From Bdellovibrionaceae bacterium UBA2316 (GTDB lineage Bacteria > Bdellovibrionota > Bdellovibrionia > Bdellovibrionales > Bdellovibrionaceae): 22,713 nt of DNA. Shown piece by piece: positions 16,130 to 22,703 of the stretch. The position numbers and the translations under genes are program-made. The notes below the pieces were generated by a model, which was not told the DNA's origin, did no database searches, and saw only the letters and a list, made by a program, of their open reading frames with translations. The stretch covers positions 1 through 22,713 of the forward strand of contig DDVI01000063.1 of assembly GCA_002345205.1 (NCBI GenBank), in the 5' to 3' direction. Every line of letters begins with the position of its first letter. The first letter of the stretch is position 1.

Positions 16130-16944
16130 GGCACTGGCGAAATGATATTGTATTAGAAGCTTGTGAGTTTACAGCTCGCTGGGGCTTTTTAACTCAAGAA
16201 CTATTTTTTGAGTTTATGTGCCCGATGAGCCGCGCGCATAAATTCAGGTACTGGAAATTCTTAACTACAAGTGGAAAGTTTTACCAATCTAAAGCGAGTG
16301 AGAAAGTGTTGCTGTTAACGGCTAAAGGCCGACATTCAGTTGGCGGAATTGCTAGACCTGCGCGCAGATCCATCTATGTCGCTCATGATGCCATAGCCGC
16401 AAGAGTCTTGTTGGCTCTTCAAAAAAGAGATCTAGTTTTTAAGTACTGGCTAGAAGACGAGCTTATGCGAAATCCTCTTGAGGGCTATTCTATTCTTGGC
16501 AATGAGCAAATGTTAAAAATTCCTGATGCCGTATTTGATTTAAGAACTGCCGGCATCGGAACGATAAGATGCTCCCTTGAAATTGAGCGCACAACTAAAT
16601 CCAAATCCCGCTATGCTAAGAACGCGCTGGCTTATTTAGGGTACTCAAAAATTAGCGTTATGCTTTTTGCTGTTGGAACAGAATCGACAAAAGATGTTGT
16701 CGGCCAAGCATTTCGAGGCAAAATGTTTTCGGAGAAGAACAAAATTCCTGGAATATTTAATCTTAATTATTTTGATCCGGCAGAATTAAATACAATTCTT
16801 AGGTTCAACACTCAAGAAATGACATTTAAACATTTGCTATCGGCTTTAACGAAGCTTGAGATTAGATCGCTCAACGATTCTCGAGACGATAAAGAGACTG
16901 TCGTCTCGTTAAAAAAATTAGAAAACCGCGAGGCGGCCCAATGA
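16126..16944 (+). CDS. Replic_Relax-like protein: winged helix plus nuclease-like domain
   Basis: The 272-residue product starts with a helical winged-helix region (1-75, ending LLLTAKGRHSV). A core follows with KIPDAVFDLR (131-140), then CSLEIERTTKSKSRYAKNALAYLGY (149-173, cut here as positions). The pattern PD...ExE...K (D134, E152, E154, K158/K160) recalls PD-(D/E)xK folds and the replication-relaxation (Replic_Relax) family of plasmids and ICEs. As the T4SS operon has no MobA/TraI/VirD2-like relaxase, this protein may process the transfer origin, which would lie in the palindromic DNA immediately downstream. Family call is by eye and moderate. Confidence 0.6.
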   Translation: MRHWRNDIVLEACEFTARWGFLTQELFFEFMCPMSRAHKFRYWKFLTTSGKFYQSKASEKVLLLTAKGRHSVGGIARPARRSIYVAHDAIAARVLLALQKRDLVFKYWLEDELMRNPLEGYSILGNEQMLKIPDAVFDLRTAGIGTIRCSLEIERTTKSKSRYAKNALAYLGYSKISVMLFAVGTESTKDVVGQAFRGKMFSEKNKIPGIFNLNYFDPAELNTILRFNTQEMTFKHLLSALTKLEIRSLNDSRDDKETVVSLKKLENREAAQ

Positions 16945-16974
16945 AAATAATCAGCAAATTCATGCAAATGCGAC

Positions 16975-17075
16975 CCACCCAATCCCGTCCCCTTAAATCT
17001 ACGATTTTTCCTGACCACCCCCACCCAACGATGTTGATTGAAGGTGGTCAGGAATCAGGGGACGGGATTGGGTGG
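16975..17075. repeat. Nested long inverted repeats (19 bp outside, 12 bp inside)
   Basis: The outer arms CCACCCAATCCCGTCCCCT (16975-16993) and its perfect complement (17057-17075) enclose inner arms TTCCTGACCACC (17008-17019) and GGTGGTCAGGAA (17043-17054). The inner loop is 23 bases. The spacers between outer and inner arms are unequal (14 and 2 bases). Both pairs are perfect. The arms are far longer than an ordinary terminator, and no T-run follows, so a DNA-level role (oriT, recombination or protein loading site) is more likely. Confidence 0.85.
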
Positions 17076-17273
17076 AAGAAGTGGAAAGTGAAAAAGAAGA
17101 ATAGAATTGGAGTTAGAGAGGAGAAATACAAAGCGAAACAAAGAGAACTCGATCAGGTAGGCAGTGTAAGTCAGCGGCTATCGATTGGCGAATTGCTGCC
17201 GTTTGATTTTAGTTTCTACGGACGAAGTTTTGTGCTGGGCCTACCGGATCGAATTCTCATCGGTCCGAATGAT

Positions 17274-17298
17274 GAGGGCGAACGTACCGTTCACCCTC
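17274..17298. repeat. Inverted repeat with 11-bp arms
   Basis: Arms GAGGGCGAACG (17274-17284) and CGTTCACCCTC (17288-17298) pair with one mismatch around a TAC loop. A smaller dyad precedes it: CGGATCGA (17245-17252) and TCGGTCCG (17260-17267), also with one mismatch. A perfect dyad, CGCCAC-AA-GTGGCG (17313-17326), follows. Confidence 0.7.
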
Positions 17299-17342
17299 GG
17301 CCTCGATGGGCACGCCACAAGTGGCGACCCGCTGTTCTCTGT

Positions 17343-17366
17343 GCCGCGCTCACGCGCGGCTTTTAT
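17343..17366 (+). terminator. Possible rho-independent terminator ahead of the integration module
   Basis: GCCGCGC (17343-17349), loop TCAC, GCGCGGC (17354-17360), then TTTTAT. The seven-pair all-GC stem with a short T-run fits an intrinsic terminator of the T4SS transcript. The T-run is short, and the hairpin may belong to the palindrome cluster instead. Confidence 0.5.
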
Positions 17367-17428
17367 CGAAGCGATTCCGATTCAACTCGTACCAAAACAT
17401 TAATTTTCACCACAAAGGAGGTGCCGTT

Positions 17429-17824
17429 ATGACAAATGATATTTCACCTAAAAAAGAAGGCCGAATGGTCGTAAGCCCGGAGGCAGAAGCTGCGGTCGCT
17501 GAACTTGCCGATGCCGTTAACGAAGGATTCGATGCAGGCCGCGCAACTCGCTATGACGCCGCAAGCTTTATGATTTTATGGTTTAAGAACAACGCTCCAG
17601 ATGACGCTATTATGGAGCTTCGCCGCAGATCAGCGAACGCCTTTTCAATGCTCGAAGCGGTTCAAAAGAAGTATAAAGCTATCGGAGAGTTGCCGCCCGA
17701 TATCCAGGCGGTATTGGATAAACATTTCTTCGGCGATGCCGTGAAAGAATCCAAGAAGACAAAAAAGACCTTGAAACCAGAGTCTCTCAATGAGAGACTA
17801 ATGGAAAGTGATGAAGTTGCATGA
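17429..17824 (+). CDS. Unknown small helical protein of the integration module
   Basis: I do not recognise this 131-residue protein. It is predicted soluble and helical. An Ala/Glu-rich N-terminal half (SPEAEAAVAELADAVNEGFD) is followed by FMILWFKNNAPDDAIMELRRR and a Lys-rich tail (KESKKTKKTLKPE). A perfect Shine-Dalgarno (AAAGGAGGTG, 17413-17423 region) precedes the ATG at 17429; the longer frame from 17306 would span the terminator-like hairpin. Its stop overlaps the Xre gene start by four bases, so it is the first gene of a module running into the recombinase. A DNA-binding accessory or regulator is possible. Confidence 0.7.
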   Translation: MTNDISPKKEGRMVVSPEAEAAVAELADAVNEGFDAGRATRYDAASFMILWFKNNAPDDAIMELRRRSANAFSMLEAVQKKYKAIGELPPDIQAVLDKHFFGDAVKESKKTKKTLKPESLNERLMESDEVA

Positions 17825-18078
17825 GCCCAAAACATTTCAAAGAAATACGCGAACAAATTGGACTCACCCAAGACGAGCTAGCTCAAGTTTTAGGGCTCGC
17901 TGGAAAGAAATCAATCAGTCACTTAGAAACTGGTTTTAGGACTCCAAGCCCGCTCATCGGTGCCGTGATGAGCTACTTGGGAAGTTTGTCCCAGCGAAAA
18001 GCTCAGGAATTTATCGAAGAATTTCAGCGGCACATAGATAAAGAAAAAGCGTCTGGTAAAGGACGTAAACTTGGGTAG
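17821..18078 (+). CDS. Xre-family HTH transcriptional regulator
   Basis: The 85-residue product has a lambda-repressor-like HTH: FKEIREQIGLTQDELAQVLG (about 6-25) with KSISHLETGFRTPSP as the recognition part, then a charged tail. It binds DNA as a dimer. Position just before the recombinase suggests control of excision or of the integration module. No matching operator could be identified. The stop overlaps the next gene's TTG start by eight bases. Confidence 0.85.
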   Translation: MSPKHFKEIREQIGLTQDELAQVLGLAGKKSISHLETGFRTPSPLIGAVMSYLGSLSQRKAQEFIEEFQRHIDKEKASGKGRKLG

Positions 18079-18277
18079 ATCTACTACCTACAAAGCGGCG
18101 GTTGATTTTGACGAAGATGATATGAAGGTTGAGCTAATCGGTATTGTAGATACAAGTGAAGACGCCGAAGCTCGCCGGGAAAGAGTTGAAAAACTCTTAG
18201 CTCGCATCATCCTTCTTGGTCAAACAAAAGGACGCCCGAGAAAGGAGGCTTTACATGAAGAACAAAACGCAGCCTGA
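18071..18277 (+). CDS. Short unknown protein, possibly TTG-initiated
   Basis: The 68-residue frame starts at TTG 18071 inside the end of the Xre gene. An in-frame ATG at 18122 would give 51 residues. The product is acidic in the middle (VDFDEDDMKVELIGIVD) and basic/helical at the end (ARRERVEKLLARIILLGQTKGRPRKEA). Neither start has a convincing Shine-Dalgarno. It overlaps the recombinase gene by 23 bases. Such small proteins next to recombinases can be directionality factors, but nothing in the sequence proves that. Confidence 0.55.
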   Translation: MGRSTTYKAAVDFDEDDMKVELIGIVDTSEDAEARRERVEKLLARIILLGQTKGRPRKEALHEEQNAA

Positions 18278-20123
18278 CGGTAAATCTTTTTCGTCAGAGT
18301 CATTTCTGATCGGATGCTATTCGAGAGTTTCAACGGATGAGCAGGCCAATGTTATCGAAGGATCACTCGATAACCAACGGCATCGTATGCAGTCTTTTCT
18401 TGAAATCAAGAATATGCAAGAGCCTCAGTGGGGGCAAATCGTCGAGCACTTCATTGACGATGGGTACTCTGCTAAGGATACCAATCGCCCGGCTTACACA
18501 CGGATGATGAAGGCGCTTAAAAGCGGCAAGATCAATGCGATTATGGTGACGGAGCTTTCAAGATTATCGCGCAATATTCCTGATTTTTGTGACTTCCATA
18601 AATTGCTTGAAAGTCATGGAGCGAAGTTCTTTTCGATCAAAGAACAATTTGATTCAAGCACTCCACCTGGAAAAATGATGCTCTATAATATGATAAATTT
18701 GGCACAATTTGAACGCGAGCAAACGTCAGAGAGAGTCGCCATCAATTGCCATGCAAGAGCCCAACGCGGTTTCTTGAACGGCGGTCCCGCTGTCCTTGGT
18801 TATGATAAAGACCCGGCAAGAAAAGCAACCTTCGTCGTCAACGACACCGAGGCAAAACAAGTTCGTCGTATTTTTGAACTCTTCACCGAACAACGAAGTT
18901 TAAGCCGCACCATTGATGCCTTGAGCGTCGAAGGAATTAAACCTAAAAGTCGTGGGAATTCAAAAGATCGCCTCGTGAAAGATGGACGTTGGACGACAGA
19001 GTCATTAAGCTACGTCCTTAAAAACAAGTCCTACATTGCCGTTCGAGAAGCCAACAAATCGAACATCAATAAAGACCAAACAAAACTTAAAATGTGGCAG
19101 AGATACGGAACTTACCGCGCCTCATGGCCCGCAATTATTGATGTGACGACGTTTGAAACGGTTCAAAAAATTCTCGAAGAAAATGCCGAGCGCGAACGAA
19201 TGCGCCTTGATACATCAGAAAAGCGAGTGTTCGCAGCCTCTGGTTTATGTCAGTGTGAAGAATGTGGAAGACGACTTGTCGGACAATCCGCTCACGGCAA
19301 AAAACAAGTTCACCGTTATTATGTGCATTCTTCCAAAAAAGGTGACGTTATCTCATGTTCAACAAAACGGATTAAAGCTGATAAGATCGAGTCAAAGCTT
19401 GCCGAGCATCTGTCGCAGATTCTGCTTGAGGCCGGACATTTTGAACAAATCGAAAGCCGCATTCGACAAATGGCTTCGGACTCTCCCGAAAAAATAAAAG
19501 CGGAAAAAGAGAAACTGACGATTGAATTTTCAAAGCTCAGCTTGGCCGTGAAAAATACTTTCAAGATCCAAGCAGCATTGGACGCTGACTCAGATGCCAT
19601 CAAAGAAACGGCAAAAGAACTTGAAGACTTAAGTCGTAAAAAGCGCCACATCGAGTCCGAGATTCAAAACCTGAAGGCCAAGGAACTAGCAAAGGATGAC
19701 GTTGACGACGCTGTGAATGATCTTAAAGAACGTCTAGCGGCGTTCAAGCGCGGATGGGCGAAAGCCTCTGCCGTCATGAAAAAGTCGCTCCTTAAAGATC
19801 TAATTTATTTCATCTTGGTGAGTCCCAAAGGTCTTAAGATCCAGTATCGCTTGAAGCATGATCTCAACAAGCCCGTCACAAGCGAAGACCTCGTAGCGGC
19901 AAAAAAATTTGAAAATAACGTCATAGCCCTCGCAGAAAAAAGGCGTGAAAAATCCTCAGGTACGGTCCCTGATGCGGCGTCGGCTGACGCGACCTCCCCC
20001 GGAGGGGCTGATTTTCATAATGTGTCGATTCTTGGTTCGCAAGTTGTTGGAATTGGTAGGGAGTACAGGATTCGAACCTGCGACATCCACCTTGTAAGGG
20101 TGGCGCTCTACCAACTGAGCTAA
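18255..20123 (+). CDS. Large serine recombinase (integrase of the element)
   Basis: The 622-residue product has a resolvase catalytic domain starting GCYSRVSTDEQ, with catalytic Ser at S26. ELSRLSRN and QFEREQTSERV lie in the catalytic core. A recombinase domain follows (RGFLNGGPAVLGYD..., SLSRTIDALSVEGIKPKS), then a zinc ribbon (C332, C334, C337, C368) and a long coiled coil (about 410-510). Large serine recombinases join attP and attB and usually need a directionality factor to excise. ATG 18255 is preceded by AAAGGAGG. The final residues (REYRIRTCDIHLVRVALYQLS) are read antisense through the tRNA-Val-like gene, and the stop lies in it, so the natural C-terminus in the excised element may differ. 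Confidence 0.93.
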   Translation: MKNKTQPDGKSFSSESFLIGCYSRVSTDEQANVIEGSLDNQRHRMQSFLEIKNMQEPQWGQIVEHFIDDGYSAKDTNRPAYTRMMKALKSGKINAIMVTELSRLSRNIPDFCDFHKLLESHGAKFFSIKEQFDSSTPPGKMMLYNMINLAQFEREQTSERVAINCHARAQRGFLNGGPAVLGYDKDPARKATFVVNDTEAKQVRRIFELFTEQRSLSRTIDALSVEGIKPKSRGNSKDRLVKDGRWTTESLSYVLKNKSYIAVREANKSNINKDQTKLKMWQRYGTYRASWPAIIDVTTFETVQKILEENAERERMRLDTSEKRVFAASGLCQCEECGRRLVGQSAHGKKQVHRYYVHSSKKGDVISCSTKRIKADKIESKLAEHLSQILLEAGHFEQIESRIRQMASDSPEKIKAEKEKLTIEFSKLSLAVKNTFKIQAALDADSDAIKETAKELEDLSRKKRHIESEIQNLKAKELAKDDVDDAVNDLKERLAAFKRGWAKASAVMKKSLLKDLIYFILVSPKGLKIQYRLKHDLNKPVTSEDLVAAKKFENNVIALAEKRREKSSGTVPDAASADATSPGGADFHNVSILGSQVVGIGREYRIRTCDIHLVRVALYQLS

Positions 20124-20129
20124 TTCTGA
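20054..20129 (-). tRNA. tRNA-Val(UAC)-like gene with a broken acceptor stem, presumed att junction
   Basis: On the minus strand the D-arm (GCTC/GAGC), anticodon arm (CCACC-CTTACAA-GGTGG, anticodon UAC at 20096-20094), T-arm (GCAGG-TTCGAAT-CCTGT) and encoded CCA end are intact. The 3' acceptor strand is ACTCCCT, which needs AGGGAGT at the 5' end. The actual 5' strand is TCAGAAT, giving only three of seven pairs. The gene is therefore a chimera or decayed copy. The breakpoint lies at the side away from the recombinase, as expected if recombination joined element and chromosome at about 20123-20130. A promoter-like TTGTCA...TATAAA pair lies upstream on the minus strand with a short 15-bp spacer. 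Confidence 0.75.
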
Positions 20130-20130
20130 T

Positions 20131-20388
20131 TTTTTATAGTGTTAAAGATGACGTGACAACGTCTTGATGCGTGATGTTGCGTTATTAGTATTATACAAAT
20201 TTTTCTGAGTTTTCTTTTCGCCTAGACCACAATTTCAAATAAAAGCTGGGACCAAAAGATAGATTTTATGCTCAAATCGAATAAAAGTGACTCATAATAA
20301 AAAAATACAATATTTTATTGTAATATATTGCACATATCCCGATAATAGTGATATATGATACAACAATTTGGAGTATCTGAGGTGACTT
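20131..20388 (+). other. AT-rich intergenic region upstream of the Xre-ImmA gene
   Basis: No gene is seen. The right part contains a hairpin CAATA-TTT-TATTG (20308-20320), a -35-like TTGCAC (20328-20333), and several GATA/TATC repeats (20341-20360) around a weak -10. These could be the autoregulatory operator of the Xre-type gene downstream. The weak ribosome site GAGGTG (20379-20384) precedes ATG 20389. Confidence 0.4.
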
Positions 20389-21489
20389 ATGTCTAACATG
20401 TTAGAAATAGGAGCTCGGATCAAGGATGAACGAGAAAAACGAAATCTTACTCAGGACGAGTTGGCATCCCAAGCAAAAATTGAAAGCTATCAAACTCTTG
20501 GAAAAATTGAGCGTGGCGAACGCAAAGATTTAAAGACTACAGAGTTGCAAAGAATAGCAGAGGCCCTTGGTGTCTCTATTGGATTTCTTTTGGGTGAATT
20601 TACTCAACCTCAGAAATCATTAATTTTCTGGAGAAAAGAGCCCTCTTCAGCTCAAAAGACTGCTTTAGAAAATAAGCTGCACGCATTTATCGAAAACTAT
20701 TCTTTTTTGGAAGAGGTCTTGAATCAGAATAAAAAAATACGCAGAACGCTGCCAGTTTTCTCTCTCAATCCATCTAGCACCAGTTATGAGGATGCCCACG
20801 AGGTGGCCGAAGAAGTTAGAAAAACTCTTAATTTAGGGGGTCAACCATCTTCTGCCTTACAAAGCTGTCTAGAAGAAGATTTTGACGTTAAGGTACTGTA
20901 CGAAGACTTGGGTGATAGTTCTGCTGCTTGTACTAGAGATAATTCTTCTGTTGCAATTATGATTAACAAAAAAGAGAGCCTGTGGCGCCAAAATTATAAT
21001 TTAGCCCACGAACTGTACCATTTAATCACTTGGGATCCCAACGTATTAAAACAAATAAAATCAGATCCAGCTCTTGATAAAAGAAACGAAGAACTTGCTG
21101 AAAATTTTGCTGCAGGTTTGTTAATGCCTGCAGAAGACCTAAAAGATGATTTCAGAAGAATTAATGAAGGTGGAAAACTCGCCCCTGCAGACTTAATGGT
21201 TTTAAGTAGTAAGTATAAAGTTTCCACGGAGGCTACAGCTTATCGGTTACTTAACTTAGGTTGTATTTCAAAAGAAGATACCAAAAAATTAATTTCAGAA
21301 ATTCACAGAGAGTCAGTTTCAAAGGAAACATCAATTAAATTTTCTGAAAAATTAGTTCGTCTCGCATTTTTTGCTTATCAAAAAGACAAAATATCTAAAG
21401 CTCGATTTGCGCAAATAGTAGGTGTTAGCCTTATTGACCTACCAACCCTACTTAAAGCATACGACCTTAATGAGCCAATCCAAACGTAA
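20389..21489 (+). CDS. Xre HTH plus ImmA/IrrE-family metallopeptidase
   Basis: The 366-residue product has an N-terminal Xre HTH (about 6-65: RIKDEREKRNLTQDELASQA). The ImmA/IrrE (DUF955) zinc peptidase domain has LAHELYHL (HExxH at H207-H211) and NEELAENFAAGLLMP, carrying the third ligand glutamate. A C-terminal helical part (about 300-366) follows. Relatives cleave phage or ICE repressors or act as antitoxins that also repress their own operon. It overlaps the PIN-domain gene by 20 bases, which suggests a toxin-antitoxin or defence pair. It lies beyond the presumed att junction, so it may belong to the host or to a neighbouring island. Confidence 0.88.
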   Translation: MSNMLEIGARIKDEREKRNLTQDELASQAKIESYQTLGKIERGERKDLKTTELQRIAEALGVSIGFLLGEFTQPQKSLIFWRKEPSSAQKTALENKLHAFIENYSFLEEVLNQNKKIRRTLPVFSLNPSSTSYEDAHEVAEEVRKTLNLGGQPSSALQSCLEEDFDVKVLYEDLGDSSAACTRDNSSVAIMINKKESLWRQNYNLAHELYHLITWDPNVLKQIKSDPALDKRNEELAENFAAGLLMPAEDLKDDFRRINEGGKLAPADLMVLSSKYKVSTEATAYRLLNLGCISKEDTKKLISEIHRESVSKETSIKFSEKLVRLAFFAYQKDKISKARFAQIVGVSLIDLPTLLKAYDLNEPIQT

Positions 21490-22009
21490 GCTAATTATTT
21501 TAGATGCAAATGTCATAATTCATGCTCATGAATTGGGGGTTTGGAATCATTTGGTAAACCAATATGATGTATGCATTGTTGGAGTCGTCATAGATGACGA
21601 GGCAAAATACTTTCAAAGCCAGACAGGAATAAAAACCGATATCGATTTGAAAAAATCAGAGTCAGAAGGAAAAATTCAAAGATTAGACCCAGAGCTATCA
21701 CACACTCAAAAAATTTTTAAAGAATATAAAGAAGTTTTTGTTAAAGGTCTAGATCCTGGCGAGAGAGATGCAATAACAATCCTAAATTCGGATAATTTTG
21801 ACGAACATTTATTTTGCTCTGGTGATAAATCTGCAATTAAAGCCGTCGCCGTCATAAATAAGACTTTCAACATCATTTCTCTGGAAAAATTACTCAAAGA
21901 TTCAGGGCAATCAGGAGTAGCTAAAAAATTAAAACATGAATTTCTTGAATCATATACAAAACAATACATCACTGCTGGCACAACTGAAAGATCTCTGCAT
22001 AAAAAATAA
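21470..22009 (+). CDS. PIN-domain protein, putative RNase partner of the ImmA/IrrE protein
   Basis: The 179-residue product has PIN-type acidic motifs: LIILDANVII near the N-terminus, LDPGERDAITIL in the middle and CSGDKSAIKAV toward the end. These would form a metal-dependent RNase active site. PIN proteins are common toxins of toxin-antitoxin pairs. ATG 21470 is inside the end of the upstream gene; the frame could begin at 21422, but 21470 directly precedes the domain. The coupled arrangement (antitoxin-like gene first) supports a functional pair; no biochemical target can be inferred. Confidence 0.78.
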   Translation: MSQSKRKLIILDANVIIHAHELGVWNHLVNQYDVCIVGVVIDDEAKYFQSQTGIKTDIDLKKSESEGKIQRLDPELSHTQKIFKEYKEVFVKGLDPGERDAITILNSDNFDEHLFCSGDKSAIKAVAVINKTFNIISLEKLLKDSGQSGVAKKLKHEFLESYTKQYITAGTTERSLHKK

Positions 22010-22091
22010 TACAAGACATGGACCAGATTAAACTGGCAAACAGATGAGAAATTCTAAAGGAATTACTAAAATATTAAACTTAGTTGGACGA

Positions 22092-22559
22092 TCAGGCAGC
22101 ACGCCTAATATTGGTCTTACCCAGAGTCACCCAACGCAAAAATTCATTTAAATCTTCAGTCTGTGGTGCTTTTGATTTTTGTATTAAGTTACCGTCAAAG
22201 AGACAAAAGAATCTTGATTTTGCTCGCGTGATTGAAACATTTAATCTTTTTGAATCAGAAAGAAATTTAAGGTCATCTAAATTTTCTCCATTACTTCCTA
22301 GTGACAAAAATATCGCCTCTTTTTCTTGGCCTTGAAATCTTTCGACTGTATCAACCAAAACCTTAGAGGCCACTTCTGTCCCTAATCGATTTTGAAGAGT
22401 CGCGTTGACTGTTCCTGCTTGAGCTCGATATGGACATATAACCCAAAATCTCTCAATGAATATCTTCGCTTTTTGAAGGCCTATGAATATATTTCTGAAG
22501 AACATTTCTTCACTATTTATGTGAAGCTCACACTTGAACAGCAAAAACGTGGCCATCAT
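22092..22559 (-). pseudogene. C-terminal fragment of a Upf1-like SF1 helicase
   Basis: On the minus strand the last 120 or so residues match the C-terminal end of Dna2/Upf1-type (AAA_12) helicases: FWVICPYRAQ (motif IV), VDTVERFQGQEKEAIF (motif V), and LNVSITRAKSRFF (motif VI). Walker A/B and the entire N-terminal domain are missing. The frame begins in the window (ATG 22557-22559) without a ribosome site. Homology becomes uncertain upstream of about 22455, where a different coding-like sequence appears on the plus strand. It is best read as the stub of a helicase cut by a rearrangement. Confidence 0.65.
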
Positions 22560-22703
22560 GCAAACAAAAGAAGTGCTGATACTTACACAGAAACCGATCT
22601 ATTCGATATCAAAAATAAAATTGATCGAGTTTATGAAAACAGTCCCAAGATGAAACTTCGAGCATATGCGCTATATCTTGGAATTTGTACGGGGAGATAT
22701 TAA
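22452..22703 (+). pseudogene. Possible fragment of a tyrosine recombinase (frameshifted)
   Basis: The plus-strand frame reads LNEYLRFLKAYEYISEEHFF... and ends KMKLRAYALYLGICTGRY*, which resembles the start of a phage-integrase catalytic domain (...L.L..TG.R..EI). In the next frame the following codons read GDIKNC, so one indel near 22692 would restore a TGxRxGDI-like motif. The window ends here. It overlaps the helicase stub in antisense, and both cannot be functional there. The assignment is weak. Confidence 0.3.

Larger units (their letters stand above)
16945..17428. other. Palindrome-rich non-coding region, candidate oriT
   Basis: This 484-base stretch between the last T4SS gene and the integration module holds five inverted repeats (16975-17075 nested, 17245-17267, 17274-17298, 17313-17326, 17343-17360). 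An open frame crosses it (16941-17432), but its product is low-complexity and basic and it would encode the repeats, so I treat it as chance. Clustered palindromes next to a transfer-DNA-processing candidate are typical of origins of transfer. No nic consensus of a known relaxase family was recognised. Confidence 0.5.

Noticed and set aside
17313..17326. Fourth copy of the regulator dyad (CGCCAC-AA-GTGGCG)
   Set aside because: Half-sites are in the opposite order and the spacing differs, so it does not match TGGCG-N6-CGCCA.
16941..17432. 163-codon frame after the Replic_Relax-like gene, starting in its stop codon
   Set aside because: It would encode the long nested inverted repeats and several hairpins, and the product is low-complexity and basic with no domain. 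The overlap of start and stop (ATGA) keeps a small chance that it is real.
20054..20129. Fully functional tRNA-Val gene
   Set aside because: D-, anticodon and T-arms are perfect but the acceptor stem pairs at only 3 of 7 positions, so a functional tRNA is doubtful; listed as a tRNA-like junction instead.
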